Origin: an uncultured Clostridia bacterium
GTDB lineage: Bacteria; Bacillota; Clostridia; TANB77; CAG-508
Length of the DNA stretch: 64,000 bases
Direction of reading: 5' to 3'
Assembly (NCBI GenBank): GCA_934122155.1
Contig: CAKOVX010000003.1
Location: 41,764-105,763 of the forward strand
The notes beneath the pieces are model-generated. The model was not told the DNA's origin. It saw only the letters and a program-made list of their open reading frames with translations, and did no database searches. Below, piece by piece: positions 44,688-54,533 of the stretch (position 1 is the stretch's first letter; each line of letters starts with the position of its first letter). Position numbers and translations under genes: made by a program.

Positions 44688-45033
44688 TGTTATCACCCAC
44701 TAAAAGCGTTATATGGCTGTCAGAAGGCACCAAACTTTTTATGGTATATTCTTTATTGTCATATACAAGAATATTGCCTATTTCGGCTTTTGTTTCGTTA
44801 CAAGTAACTATTGCATTAGCTTCTATTTCTTTGCCATACTCTTGTTGAATATACTCCCTTGTAGAAAATTGAAAATTACCTTTAAAACTATCTATCTTTT
44901 CTAGTTTTCCATTTCCAATAACACATCCCTCATCATCTTTTATCGTTCCAGATGTCCATATTTCTATATCTTTATCGTAGAATGTATCAGCTATTGCTTG
45001 TTTAAATATTTCAGGTATTTGCATAATTACCAC
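44680..45033 (-). CDS. Head closure/head-tail joining protein
   Basis: 117 residues, beta-rich, in the position of SPP1 gp16-like head closure proteins, between the connector and HK97 gp10 genes. It overlaps both neighbours by 7-8 bp. The assignment rests on size and synteny. Confidence 0.65.
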   Translation of the reverse strand: MVIMQIPEIFKQAIADTFYDKDIEIWTSGTIKDDEGCVIGNGKLEKIDSFKGNFQFSTREYIQQEYGKEIEANAIVTCNETKAEIGNILVYDNKEYTIKSLVPSDSHITLLVGDNNG

Positions 45034-45377
45034 CTCATATAAGCATACATAGAGATTTCATCTTTGTTTTTTTCTATGTATTTATCCATATTTACATCAT
45101 CTGCTGTAACTGCTCCAACATCTTTAAATGATACTGACTGATTAACATCTGTCATAGAAGATACAACTTGTTTTCCTTCACCATATCCATTTTTATAAAA
45201 TACAACACAATTCATAGCATATCTAATAACTAAATACTCTAATTCTTGTGGCAAATCTATTCTATTACAATTAGATTTTATTTTATTAGTAATATCATCA
45301 ATATAACCTTGTATTTTTTTATCTTGCTTTTCATTTTCAATGTCAAGTCTTTCTTTTACTATATCTAATAGTTTCAT
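45027..45377 (-). CDS. Head-tail connector (adaptor) protein
   Basis: 116 residues with the Phage_connect_1/QLRG-type pattern: short helices around DDITNKIKSNCN and VIRYAMNCVVFYKNGYGEG. It docks on the portal as in SPP1 gp15/HK97 gp6. Confidence 0.75.
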   Translation of the reverse strand: MKLLDIVKERLDIENEKQDKKIQGYIDDITNKIKSNCNRIDLPQELEYLVIRYAMNCVVFYKNGYGEGKQVVSSMTDVNQSVSFKDVGAVTADDVNMDKYIEKNKDEISMYAYMRW

Positions 45378-45385
45378 AAAATCAC

Positions 45386-45622
45386 CTACTCTTGTGGTGT
45401 TTCTTTTTCTTTAATCATTTCTATTATTTGAGCTTTTGTTGTTTCTTCTACTTTTTCAATTACTATTTCTAATTCTTTTGCTTTAGCTAATAGTTCCTCT
45501 TTATTCATTTGCTCAATCTTTTTAGGTTTGTTTTCTTCTATTTTTTTACCTTTTTCACATCTTGCAATATGTAAAGGTAATACTGGTTCTGAGAACTCTT
45601 TTCCACATATTGGACATTTCAT
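45386..45622 (-). CDS. Small zinc-finger phage protein
   Basis: 78 residues: an N-terminal C2HC-type finger (MKCPICGKEFSEPVLPLHIA, then RCEKGKK), then a helical segment like the SAP/HeH-type fold (LLAKAKELEIVIEKVEETTK). It lies just downstream of the coat gene. It could be a head accessory or DNA-binding protein. Confidence 0.6.
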   Translation of the reverse strand: MKCPICGKEFSEPVLPLHIARCEKGKKIEENKPKKIEQMNKEELLAKAKELEIVIEKVEETTKAQIIEMIKEKETPQE

Positions 45623-45671
45623 TTTCCATTCCTCCTAATAAATTAATTAAGGCAGATTTCTCTGCCTTTTA

Positions 45672-46790
45672 TTATCCTAGTACTACTGCTGCTAATGATG
45701 GATATAATGGTGCAAATCCATAAATAGTATCAATAGATAGCATATTTTTCTTTGTTTTCATATCATATCCGTAAACAACTCTTAAGTTTAATCCTTTATA
45801 AGAAATTACATAAGAGTCCCTACCATCAACTGGTAATGCTAACGCTCTTGATACGAAAGCAAATGCTAATTTGTTGAATACTAAGTTAGCAACATGGCCA
45901 CCAGAGGTTTTATCTATAAATGTTACCTCTGTATCTGCTGCAATTTCTTTTACAACTGATGGATATACTTTTGCAGTTATTACACCAGTATCTGCTGTTG
46001 CATCTTCCATTACAACATATTGTTGTCCATCTACTATTAATAAATCTCCTTTAACTAATGTTTCAGAAGCAGCCCCACCTTTAAGAACTATTGTGTCACT
46101 TCCTTTATTTGCTTTTGCATTTGCTTTTGGTGTTGTAACTTTTGTAAATGTTCCAGCTTCATGTACTGCAACTTGTTGAGACATAAAGTTTTCTAATCCT
46201 TGTATTCTACCGATAGAACCTTCTCTTAATGCTTGTGTACTTCCAGATTTTTCAGCATGTAAAATTGCATCTATTGTAGAGAATTTTACATCTGCGTCTG
46301 GATCCCATACAGCATATCTATTTCCCATTGGAGATTTAGCTTTATTTAATAACCCTCTAGCATTTGCCATCACTTCTATTGTTGAAGGTGTTGTTCCTGC
46401 TGTACCTAATGTTTTATAAACATTTTTGTACATTTCAAGACCTTCTTTATTGATTTTTTCTGCAATAGCCTCCATCATAGGTGTTAATATTTTTTCATTA
46501 AATGCTACTCTATCTAAAGTTAATTCTTTAGATGTAATTTCTACAGATACATCTGCAATATGATCCATAACTACTGGAACACTTTTTTGATTGATTTCTT
46601 GAATTGTTACTTCATCTTTGAAATCCTTTGCTTCGAATTGAGCTGGTTTTTCAACTTGGATTGTATCTCCTTCTTTTACAAAATCTTTACTATAATCAGT
46701 ATAGAATAACTCAGGTACTACTAAGTTATTTACTAGCATTGGTAATGCTTCTCTTGCTATTCTTTGACATGTTAATAATTTGTTTGGCAT
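45672..46790 (-). CDS. Major capsid protein (P22 coat-like)
   Basis: 372 residues. The start MPNKLLTCQRIAREALPMLV and the N-terminal segment with EGDTIQVEKPAQFEAKDF match the P22 coat (gene 5)-like HK97-fold family. It follows the scaffold gene. It forms the icosahedral shell. Strong AGGAAGG-type ribosome binding site. Confidence 0.85.
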   Translation of the reverse strand: MPNKLLTCQRIAREALPMLVNNLVVPELFYTDYSKDFVKEGDTIQVEKPAQFEAKDFKDEVTIQEINQKSVPVVMDHIADVSVEITSKELTLDRVAFNEKILTPMMEAIAEKINKEGLEMYKNVYKTLGTAGTTPSTIEVMANARGLLNKAKSPMGNRYAVWDPDADVKFSTIDAILHAEKSGSTQALREGSIGRIQGLENFMSQQVAVHEAGTFTKVTTPKANAKANKGSDTIVLKGGAASETLVKGDLLIVDGQQYVVMEDATADTGVITAKVYPSVVKEIAADTEVTFIDKTSGGHVANLVFNKLAFAFVSRALALPVDGRDSYVISYKGLNLRVVYGYDMKTKKNMLSIDTIYGFAPLYPSLAAVVLG

Positions 46791-46807
46791 AATTAATTCC
46801 TTCTTTC

Positions 46808-47401
46808 TTATTTATTTTTTTCTTGAAGTGCGAAAAATTCTTCATCTGACAAATTATCTAAATCGTCATCATCATAACTTCCGCCATCTTCTTTTCTTTT
46901 ATTTGGATTATCATCATCTAATCCTTTATTCACACTTTTATCAATTTCAAATAGATATGCATCACTTTTCTTTAATGATTCTATTTGGTCGTCAAATCCT
47001 AAAAGTTTATCTCCATCTAGTTTGATTTTATCTAAATCAAGATTTGCTTTTACTGATTTAACATTTTTAGCTTTAGCATTATTTATTGCTAAATCTATTT
47101 TACTTTCTAGTCTTACTTTTTCTATTTCAGCCTTTGAATTATCTTCAATTTCTTTTTTCTTAGCTTCATAATCAGCTTGACTAATTGAGCCCTTTTTAAA
47201 GTTGTTATACTCATCCTCAACTTTCTTTTTGTCATCCTCTAATGTTTTCTTTTCTCCTTTAACTACTTTCAATTCTTCATTAATTTCGTTAAACTCTTTT
47301 GCAGGTTTAAAATATTTTGGTAATTCTTTAGATATCTTTCCTTCTAATTCATCTACATTTTCTACTCCTGCATTTTTTAATAATTCTTTTAACCATTCCA
47401 T
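46808..47401 (-). CDS. Capsid scaffold protein (GP20/DUF4355-like)
   Basis: 197 residues, long acidic coiled coil from about 45 to 110, with a low-complexity acidic C-terminus rich in D and N. It starts MEWLKELLKNAGVENVDELE, the usual beginning of GP20-type minor structural/scaffold proteins. It immediately precedes the coat gene. Confidence 0.8.
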   Translation of the reverse strand: MEWLKELLKNAGVENVDELEGKISKELPKYFKPAKEFNEINEELKVVKGEKKTLEDDKKKVEDEYNNFKKGSISQADYEAKKKEIEDNSKAEIEKVRLESKIDLAINNAKAKNVKSVKANLDLDKIKLDGDKLLGFDDQIESLKKSDAYLFEIDKSVNKGLDDDNPNKRKEDGGSYDDDDLDNLSDEEFFALQEKNK

Positions 47402-47529
47402 AATTGGTCCTACCTTTCTAGCTTTTTTATTCTGGTGCTACCAGTACGAAAAGTTGCTTTTTGTTTATTCTCACAAGCAAATGAGTAATAAAAATAGACA
47501 GTTTAAAGCCATATCTAGGGCATAAAAAT

Positions 47530-47549
47530 AAGAGCTATTTCTAGCTCTT
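47530..47549 (-). terminator. Hairpin between MuF region and scaffold gene
   Basis: Stem aagagcta (47530-47537) with tagctctt (47542-47549), followed on the minus strand by ATTTTTAT. It may partly terminate upstream transcription and so raise capsid gene autonomy. The surrounding 230 bp carry no other convincing gene. Confidence 0.55.
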
Positions 47550-47633
47550 GATTTATAATTTTAAAATATTAATAACTAATTCAATTTACTTACCAGTTCT
47601 TTTGCTTTATTCCTTCTTTCATATTTCCTCCTT

Positions 47634-47828
47634 TTAAGTTTCAATATCTGAATTTTCATCCCAAAAACTTGTATCATATTCTTTTTTTGTTTTAATACAT
47701 TTATCTATTTCTTCTATTAACTCTTGTCTTGTTCCGTCAAACTGCATTAAAGGAAATCCCTCTGGGAATATAGCTTCATATTCATCTAATTTTTGTTCTA
47801 ATTCTTCATCTATAAGTTCAACAAACAT
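47634..47828 (-). CDS. Small acidic phage protein
   Basis: 64 residues (MFVELIDEELEQKLDEYEAI), strongly acidic. Its start overlaps the MuF stop. It could be an immunity-like or chaperone partner for the metallopeptidase tail of MuF, since small acidic proteins often accompany such toxins. That is inference from position only. Confidence 0.55.
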   Translation of the reverse strand: MFVELIDEELEQKLDEYEAIFPEGFPLMQFDGTRQELIEEIDKCIKTKKEYDTSFWDENSDIET

Positions 47829-49463
47829 TATAATAACCTCCTTATTAAATTATCAAACTCTTTAAAAGTATTAGGAAAATATTTTTGAAATATTTCTAGT
47901 TGTTTTAAATCATCATTTCCTGCCGTTGTAAACATTTGAGCAAATATTTCTCTTTCAAGTTTATTTTTCTTTTTCCAATACTTGTTATCATGTTTATATC
48001 TGCCACTTATTTCATTATGTGTCATTCCACTCATTATATCACTTAGCTCTATACAATTTCTATTATTTTTAATAATATTTTTATATAATTCTTTATTTTG
48101 AGAAATTATATTTTGGTCTTTCTGTATAGCATCTTTAAATCTATTATTTGATGATAACCATTTATTATTATAATCTATCGCATGAGCTACTTCATGTCTT
48201 ACTGTATGATTATTATAATTTGTTTTTAAAACTATATTTCCATTTCTATGATATGCCTTATCCCCACCTAATTTTATTAACTTAATGTTGGTATTTAAAG
48301 CAATATTTTTTATATTTTCATTTTTAAATGCTATGTTTATTATATTATCTTTTTGTTTAGTAATATCTTTATAATCTATTCTTCCATCTTTATTAAATAT
48401 CCTTTGTAATATTCCTTCATCTTTATCTATATATTTATCATACCATTGCTGATAGTCCATATCTTGTGGTACAAATATAGTATTTTCATTTTCATCTTTT
48501 GCTCTTCTTTGTAAACCTTCTGTTACATCATCATCAAATACTGCTACCGTTGTGCATCTATCATTAGGGTGTATTGGTGGATAGTTCTTACCGTGGTTGT
48601 CTATCTTTTAAGTTAAATACTTTATTGTCTAACTCTGCACAATGCTTACAAGTTACATTATCTAAAGTTGCTATAAATCTATATCTTTCTATGTCTAATT
48701 CTTCATAAGATAGCATTTCTGCTTCGTTTGCAAAATGATTTACTTCTGTTCTTACTAATGTAGTAGCATTATATAAACCAACATTCATAAAATTAGATAA
48801 TTCAGAGGCTATTTTTTGTATTGTTTTTCCAGACATTGTATCGGCTGTTAACTGTGTTCTTAGATAATTTCCTAATTTTTCACTATTTTTCCATATTCTT
48901 TGAGAAAAATTCGCATTATCAGTCCATTTTTCATTCAATAATAGATTTATTGTTTTGTTATCTATTTGAGAAAAGTTAAAACCTAATCCCGTCGATTTTT
49001 GAACATTATATATATTATGATAATATCCTTCTTTTATTGTATCTACATATCTTATTTCTGTTATTTGTTGTTCTACATCTGCTAATTTTTTTAATTCTAA
49101 ATCAATACTTTCTTGCAATTGTTCATATCTTGATATACGAAAAGAATAAGCAGATGAATTGTATTTTAATAACATCTTCTGCTTAATATTTTCATTTTTT
49201 ATATTATTATTTATTGTAGTTAATAAGTTTCTCCTGTATGTATCTGTTTCTTTTTTGTTTAATAACTGATTTAGGACTTTTTTATCAAGTATATCCGATT
49301 TGCTATAATTTTTATATATTCTACTAATTTCTTTATTTATATTCTTAGTAGCTTGATCATATGACCTTATTAGACCCTTTATAGTATTTTCTGTACCTTT
49401 TTCTAGTCTTTTCATTAATTCTGTTTGTCTTTTTTCCCAATAGTCTAGAGGTTTTCTAGCCAT
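47828..49463 (-). CDS. MuF-type head protein with metallopeptidase tail, split by +1 frameshift at CGG
   Basis: Residues 1-290 form the SPP1 gp7/MuF minor head protein (TLVRTEVNHFANEAEMLSYE, then CKHCAELDNKVF). After KDRQP comes an in-frame CGG (48593-48591) and a stop. Skipping the C gives GKNYPPIHPNDRCTTVAVFD, the conserved end of the MuF domain. The frame continues into a 210-residue extension with RHEVAHAIDYNNKW (HExxH zinc site) and GLU-rich helices after it, resembling toxin-type metallopeptidases fused to MuF. Total about 545 residues. The product would be packaged in the head and could be delivered on infection. Confidence 0.85.
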
Positions 49464-49473
49464 TTAATCACCT

Positions 49474-50991
49474 CTATTCTTGATTACCTTTATTACTATG
49501 ATTATCTTCAAATCCTCCTGCATTATTAAATATTTCTTGTTGCATTTTCATTTTTTCTTCTTGCTCTTCTTTTAATCTTTGTAGTTCTATTTCTACGTCA
49601 TCACAAAGAGGGTGTTTTTCAAGCTTTGATCTAGTGCTTAATATATTGTCACTATTTAATGTATTTATTTTTTCATTTTCATTAAATATTCTCGATTTAT
49701 TAAATTCAATTTTGAAATCAAACTCATTTATTTCTTGTGGTATCTTGTTTTGCATTTTTAAATCTTGCAATACATACCATAAAATTTCATATATAGCACT
49801 TGTGAGTCCACCTATACTGTCATCTGCTTTCATGTCTAGGTCTGTATACAAAAACTCTAACGAAACGCCACTTGGAGCTTGCCCTATTAAATCTTTATTA
49901 CTTGTATCTACTGCTCTACCAAATTCATATATGAGCTCCTTTAATCCTTTTAACAATGCTTGTCTCGCCTCATATGGTATTGGCAATAGTTTTGCATCTA
50001 TCTTCCCCGCAGTATCATTTGTTCTTGCTACTCCATTAACTTTTAAGTTCTCTATTAGTGCAAGTAAATCCTCTGCCCCATATCCATTAATAAGCCATAT
50101 AATTTCTTTTAAATCTTCTACTGTATTTACAAAATTACTATTTATTAAATCATATGCATCTATTAGTGGTTTTATTGGTTCTAAATCTGTCATTTTTTCT
50201 TCATTGTTCTCTATTTCAATGAATGGTACTTTACCCCAACTGTGTTTTTCTATTCCTTTTAGATTGTTTAGAGCATTATCATATATTTCTCTGTACCAAT
50301 GACATTCTGGCCTTTCTCTAGTAACATCCTCTAAATATACTGTTGTATCTCCAACTTTAGTTTCAATAAAATATCTTACTTCTTTTTCATCCCAATATTC
50401 AACATATGTTCTATCTTCTAGTTTGTCTCCTGTTAAATCTTGTATTGTATAAAAATGCAAAAAAGCCGTCAAATATGTCTGTGTTTCGTTGTCATAAATA
50501 GGTATGCATTCTTCTGACGGATACTTTTCAAATACTAATTTCCCGTTTCTATAATTAGGATGTAGCCATGCTCGTCCCTTATTACTTGCTTCTTTTAGTC
50601 TGTTTTTTATAAGTTTTTCAAAATTAACTCCTAAAGTATTCCATACCATGTTAGTTATTTTTCTTTCAGCTTTTTTAGGCGTATCTTCTTTTTCGCCGTC
50701 AACTGGAATATTATATGATATTGTTATTGGCTTTCCACACACATAAGTTTTCTTTTGATTTACTTGCTTCCAATAGAAACCATGAGGTATATGTTCGTCT
50801 GATTTATTTTCATTAACAATTTTCTTTTTGTTTCCTGTTTTTTGATCAAAAACTGTATAACTTTTTAAATCTTTTTTTAATATATCATTTTTATCTCTAA
50901 AGTACCTTTCGCCTTCTAGCATTTTCTTTTTTACATCTGACATATTAAATTGAGTTATTAGTTCTTTTATTATTTTGCTTTCTATCGCCAT
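49474..50991 (-). CDS. Portal protein (SPP1 gp6-like)
   Basis: 505 residues forming the dodecameric DNA channel. The start MAIESKIIKELITQFN and central domain (GAEDLLALIENLKVNG, LDMKADDSIGGLTSAIYEI) match the SPP1 gp6/DUF1073-like portal family. It lies between terL and MuF. Intact frame. Confidence 0.88.
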   Translation of the reverse strand: MAIESKIIKELITQFNMSDVKKKMLEGERYFRDKNDILKKDLKSYTVFDQKTGNKKKIVNENKSDEHIPHGFYWKQVNQKKTYVCGKPITISYNIPVDGEKEDTPKKAERKITNMVWNTLGVNFEKLIKNRLKEASNKGRAWLHPNYRNGKLVFEKYPSEECIPIYDNETQTYLTAFLHFYTIQDLTGDKLEDRTYVEYWDEKEVRYFIETKVGDTTVYLEDVTRERPECHWYREIYDNALNNLKGIEKHSWGKVPFIEIENNEEKMTDLEPIKPLIDAYDLINSNFVNTVEDLKEIIWLINGYGAEDLLALIENLKVNGVARTNDTAGKIDAKLLPIPYEARQALLKGLKELIYEFGRAVDTSNKDLIGQAPSGVSLEFLYTDLDMKADDSIGGLTSAIYEILWYVLQDLKMQNKIPQEINEFDFKIEFNKSRIFNENEKINTLNSDNILSTRSKLEKHPLCDDVEIELQRLKEEQEEKMKMQQEIFNNAGGFEDNHSNKGNQE

Positions 50992-51002
50992 CTAACTGCC
51001 TC

Positions 51003-52332
51003 CTAATTTCTTAAATATAAATCATCACTACCATATCTCAGTGCATCTATATAATGATTGTTTTTATCTTCTGGTATATTTAATGGATTATCTTGTTTAT
51101 CTGTTTTCCACCTATATAATCCTAATTCATTTATTAATCCTTTACATTTAGGATCAACTATTATTTCAAACCCTTTTAGCCATTTAATTCCATGTAACAC
51201 ACTATCAGGTCCTTTCTGTGCTGGTATTGCATTTATTCCTAAATTATTTAATTCTGCTATACTTTTAGGTTCTGCTGCATCAGCTTTTATTAATGCATAT
51301 GGTTCTATTCTTCTTTTTAATTCATTTGCTAACATTTCATTTGTTAATTCTGTAGCTCCAAATTCATCAAAAATAACAATTCTTTTTGCTTTTAGATCTA
51401 CATTGAATTGCAAAAAAGCAGAAGGATCTGAACTATATCCAAAGTCCAGACCTCTTCTAATTAATTCAAATGTATTTTTATATTTTTCTGTATCTTCTAT
51501 ATGCCAATTTCTAAATATTAAACCTTTACTTACACCAGGCATTCCTAAGCCAGATGTTTTGTAATCTTCATAATCTTCTTTCTTCTTTTTTTCATATCTT
51601 GCATAATCTTTAACATCCAAAAATTCATTTAGCTTATAATTTGTTATCATCAATAGTTGACTTACTTTTTCTTTTACCATTTTGCCTTGATATTCAAATT
51701 CTTGCTCATCTTCAATTATTAGTTCTTGTTTGCCTTTTTCTATTAGTATTTGTTCGTTCGGTGTTAATTTGCTTGTTAATTCTTTTACAATAAAATGCTG
51801 TTCATTCCAAGGGTTGAAACTTGCCACAGTTTGATTGAAATATCCTTCTGGCATTTTACCCCTTATAGACATCTTTACTTTATCATATGTATCTTTTTTA
51901 TCTATTTCAAAGGCTTCCTCGAACCAACCGCCAACATAAAACTAGATTAGGGTCATCTATTGTTATTGATGCTAACTTTTCCCAGTCGTCTAATCCTCTA
52001 AAAAATATCTTTTGCCCCGTATATTTGTTTACCGCTAACAATGGATTTGTTGTAAATTTCCATTCGGCATAAACTTTTATTTTTTTAGCTGCCCAAACTA
52101 AATCTGCATATACACTATCTTTTATAGTAAGTGCTGTATCTCTCATTGCTAGTAAACAAGCTCTAGGATATTGTTTTAAAAGTTTCATCCACCTTAAAGC
52201 TATAGTTTTTGATTTTTTGCTACCTTTTGAGCCCATTATTATAGCTTCATCGCCTTTAAAGTTCCAAAGTGTTGCATATCCTTTTCCAATCATTTCTTGT
52301 AAACTAATTCTTTCTTTATTCACTAACATCAT
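51003..52332 (-). CDS. terL: Terminase large subunit, split by +1 frameshift at CGG
   Basis: DNA-packaging motor. The N-terminal ATPase part has an atypical Walker A in GSKGSKKSKTIALRW near residue 33 and ends DDPNLVLCW. Then comes an in-frame CGG (51930-51928), with the zero frame stopping seven codons later. Skipping the C gives GWFEEAFEIDKKDTYDKVKM (Walker B-like acidic pair and coupling motif) and the nuclease domain with GLDFGYSSDPSAFLQF and a final NNHYIDALRYG. Joined length about 443 residues, normal for PBSX-type terminases. Without frameshifting the phage could not package. Confidence 0.92.
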
Positions 52333-52867
52333 CTACCAACTCTACTTGTACAGCATTTTTCATATTTACATTTATGTCGTTGAACATTCCTAAATGTTTT
52401 CCCAACAGTTCTAATGCTTTTACTTTGTCGTTTGTCTTAAACTCTATTGTTTGTTCTTGAATATGCTCAATAGGAACTTCATTGTCTTTTCCTTTCATAT
52501 CTATGCTTATTTTCATTGCACCAGCTTTTTGTAGGACCTTTACACTTGATATTGCTTTGATTGTTTCTTCATCAATATCTTTTATGGCTTTTAATGTTCC
52601 ATTGCCATTATATATGTTCTTTATATTAAAAAAAGCTATATTAGCTAACTCTTTTATTACCATATCTTGTGTAACTTCTGTTCTTTTTTCTATCTCTCTC
52701 TGTTTTTCAGATATGTATTCTTGGACCTTAACATTTCTTAACATTCTACTCGATGCTGCATTAGCTGTTTCATCTTTTTTACACCTTGAATAAGCAACCT
52801 TATATGCTCTCGTTGCATTAAGGTCTATTAAATATTCATTACAAAATCTTTTTTGTGCATCAGTCAT
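52316..52867 (-). CDS. terS: Terminase small subunit
   Basis: 183 residues. N-terminal helix-turn-helix DNA-binding domain of the Terminase_2 family (AQKRFCNEYLIDLNATRAYK, then AASSRMLRNVKVQEYI), followed by an oligomerisation segment. It overlaps terL by 17 bp. It recognises the pac or cos site. Confidence 0.92.
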   Translation of the reverse strand: MTDAQKRFCNEYLIDLNATRAYKVAYSRCKKDETANAASSRMLRNVKVQEYISEKQREIEKRTEVTQDMVIKELANIAFFNIKNIYNGNGTLKAIKDIDEETIKAISSVKVLQKAGAMKISIDMKGKDNEVPIEHIQEQTIEFKTNDKVKALELLGKHLGMFNDINVNMKNAVQVELVDDVSE

Positions 52868-52919
52868 ATAAGATTACCTCTCTTTCTATTTAGTCTTTGC
52901 AAATTCTATGTTATTTATT

Positions 52920-53087
52920 TTAAACTTCATTGCATTTCTCCTTTACATCCGCACAAATTTCAAAATACGCACACTTCTCGCATTGCTTTTCACCCTCAAT
53001 AACACACTTTTGTCTTTTCTTGTTTGCGTATGCTTTTCTTAACTTGTATTCCTCATCAATATATGACGCTATTATACTACCTCTCAT
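52920..53087 (-). CDS. Cys-rich 55-residue phage protein
   Basis: A short ORF with an AGAGGT box, basic N-terminus and four to five cysteines (CVIEGEKQCEKCAYFEICAD), suggesting a small zinc finger. It precedes terS. A 14-codon ORF with an AGGAG box follows, which I do not call. Confidence 0.55.
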   Translation of the reverse strand: MRGSIIASYIDEEYKLRKAYANKKRQKCVIEGEKQCEKCAYFEICADVKEKCNEV

Positions 53088-53257
53088 CTAAATACCTCTT
53101 TTGTGTTTTTATAATTCACTATGCAATGATATGTAGGAGCTATGCTCTCCCCGTGGGGTTAAGTTCTTTAACAGTTACCCATAAAACCGTAGTATTACCT
53201 GCGTTAAAACCTAAACATATTATTTTTTATCACTGCATACTAAATTATAGAAAAATA
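53088..53257. other. Leader region of the late operon, non-coding
   Basis: About 170 bp between the tRNA terminator and the Cys-rich gene. The minus strand has a GC-rich patch around 53150-53160 (ccccgtgggg palindrome) and a segment acctgcgtt at about 53217 that recurs inverted near 53410. I see no convincing promoter boxes or ORF. It probably contains the late promoter controlled by the RinA-like regulator. Confidence 0.4.
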
Positions 53258-53282
53258 GAGCCACGTTCTATGAACATAGCTC
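53258..53282 (-). terminator. Terminator after the tRNA genes
   Basis: Stem gagccacgttc (53258-53268) with gaacatagctc (53272-53282), eleven pairs including G-U, followed on the minus strand by TATTTTTC. Confidence 0.7.
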
Positions 53283-53304
53283 CGTAAAAGATATTTCTTT
53301 TTCC

Positions 53305-53380
53305 TGGTTGCGATGGTTGGAATCGAACCAACTATTTCTAGCTTATGAGGCTAACGAGATTCCAGTTCTCTACAATCGCA
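53305..53380 (-). tRNA. tRNA-Met (CAU)
   Basis: Cloverleaf on the minus strand: acceptor TGCGATT with CATCGCA (one mismatch), D arm GAGA/TCTC, anticodon loop CTCATAA giving anticodon CAU, T arm GTTGG/CCAAC with TTCGATT, and an encoded CCA. Phage tRNAs with CAU can be Met or, when modified, Ile2; that cannot be told here. Confidence 0.85.
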
Positions 53381-53460
53381 ATATTTAAGGGATTTTAATT
53401 TTATTTTCAACGCAGGTATCCCTACTTCTACTGACGCATATCTGGGAGCGACCCAGCCAC

Positions 53461-53534
53461 TGGTTTGGAAACTTAGACTCGAACTAAGAATACAGCAGCC
53501 AAAATGCTGTGTGATACCATTTCACTACTTCCAA
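53461..53534 (-). tRNA. tRNA-Gln (UUG)
   Basis: Minus-strand cloverleaf: acceptor TTGGAAG with TTTCCAA, anticodon stem CAGCA/TGCTG with loop TTTTGGC (anticodon UUG), T arm CTTAG/CTAAG, discriminator A and an encoded CCA. Confidence 0.85.
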
Positions 53535-53794
53535 ATATATGAGCTTAACTAGAATTGCCCTACTGCATCTTTTATCTAAAATTACGAAAGGAGGCTATTA
53601 GCCTGTATATAATAATTTATCTAGTATCATTACTACCTTTTTATGGCACATTTCTGTGCCTGCCCGCTTGATAGGACAAAGTTTAAGGAGCTAGATTTTT
53701 CTAACTCCTTCTTTTACAATTATAATTATAGCACCTCAAAAACGAAATTAAAAGGAAGTTTTTGCGAAATTTTAGCGAAGTTTTTGCGAAGTTT
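53535..53794. other. Structured non-coding stretch upstream of the tRNAs
   Basis: No gene. Hairpins visible: aggctattagcct near 53593, ggcacatttctgtgcc near 53643, and aaggagctag with ctaactcctt (about 53679-53709), the last being a likely terminator of the RinA-like gene. Other hairpin functions, such as tRNA processing, cannot be judged. Confidence 0.45.
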
Positions 53795-54349
53795 TTATTT
53801 TTCTCCTACATTTATTACTTCTAGCATGCTATCTAGTGCACTATCTCTGTATACTTGTAATTGTTTTATTGATTTATGTATTTCAAAATTATCAAAATAT
53901 GCTTTCTCTACATAATTCCATTTTGATTTTTTCATATAGTATTTTCTAATAACAAATTCTTCGTCTTCTGATAATTGATTTAGCATATTTTCGACTCGTA
54001 CTATTTTTTGATCTAGTTCTAGTTTAATATCTTGATACTCTTTTACTTTTCTTTCTAGAAATGCCCTATCTTCTTTATTTATATGGTATTCTTCTTTATG
54101 ATAGTTTATTGCTGTATTAGCGACTTTATCAGATACTTTATTCGTATTGCTATGAAGTGTATCATAACCATGCCCTTCTAGTTGCATAGCTTCTATTATT
54201 TCTTCTGGTGTATCTTCATATACAGTTCCTGCGTAGTCCAATCTTTTATTATATTGTTCTAATTTTAACTTCACTTCTGTTAATTTTGCTTCATTTTTAG
54301 GATGCTCTATTAACATATTTTCAATATCTTCTTTAATATATTTCATCAT
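53795..54349 (-). CDS. RinA/ArpU-like late transcription regulator
   Basis: 184 residues. The N-terminal half is coiled coil; the C-terminal 60 residues (LSEDEEFVIRKYYMKKSKWN, then VEKAYFDNFEIHKSIKQLQVYR) form a sigma-70 region 4-like helix-turn-helix typical of phage late activators. It is the last gene before the tRNAs and packaging genes, the standard site. Confidence 0.75.
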   Translation of the reverse strand: MMKYIKEDIENMLIEHPKNEAKLTEVKLKLEQYNKRLDYAGTVYEDTPEEIIEAMQLEGHGYDTLHSNTNKVSDKVANTAINYHKEEYHINKEDRAFLERKVKEYQDIKLELDQKIVRVENMLNQLSEDEEFVIRKYYMKKSKWNYVEKAYFDNFEIHKSIKQLQVYRDSALDSMLEVINVGEK

Positions 54350-54530
54350 TTGTCCCTCCTATCTTCATTAAAATATAATCTAAAACTTGAATTTCTTCAT
54401 TTATTTTAAGTCTTATTTTTTTATATCTCTTATTTTCTACTCCTAATGTATCTTTTAAATTTTCTCTCATCTTTATGTGCATATCTCGTTGTTTTTTTAT
54501 AAGAGTTATTGCTTTGTTTGCTTTGCTCAA
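54333..54530 (-). CDS. Small basic phage protein
   Basis: 65 residues starting at a TTG (54530) with a GAGGAGG box 7 nt upstream, located inside the end of the preceding gene. Basic and helical. Overlaps the RinA-like start by 17 bp. Family unknown. Confidence 0.55.
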   Translation of the reverse strand: MSKANKAITLIKKQRDMHIKMRENLKDTLGVENKRYKKIRLKINEEIQVLDYILMKIGGTNDEIY

Positions 54531-54533
54531 AGG

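Noticed and set aside
51907..52332. TerL as two separate genes
   Set aside because: The second piece begins mid-domain without a start signal, and the joined protein matches terminase order exactly.
53385..53460. Third tRNA between tRNA-Met and tRNA-Gln
   Set aside because: I could not build acceptor and T arms; only a short inverted copy of a segment near 53217 is seen.
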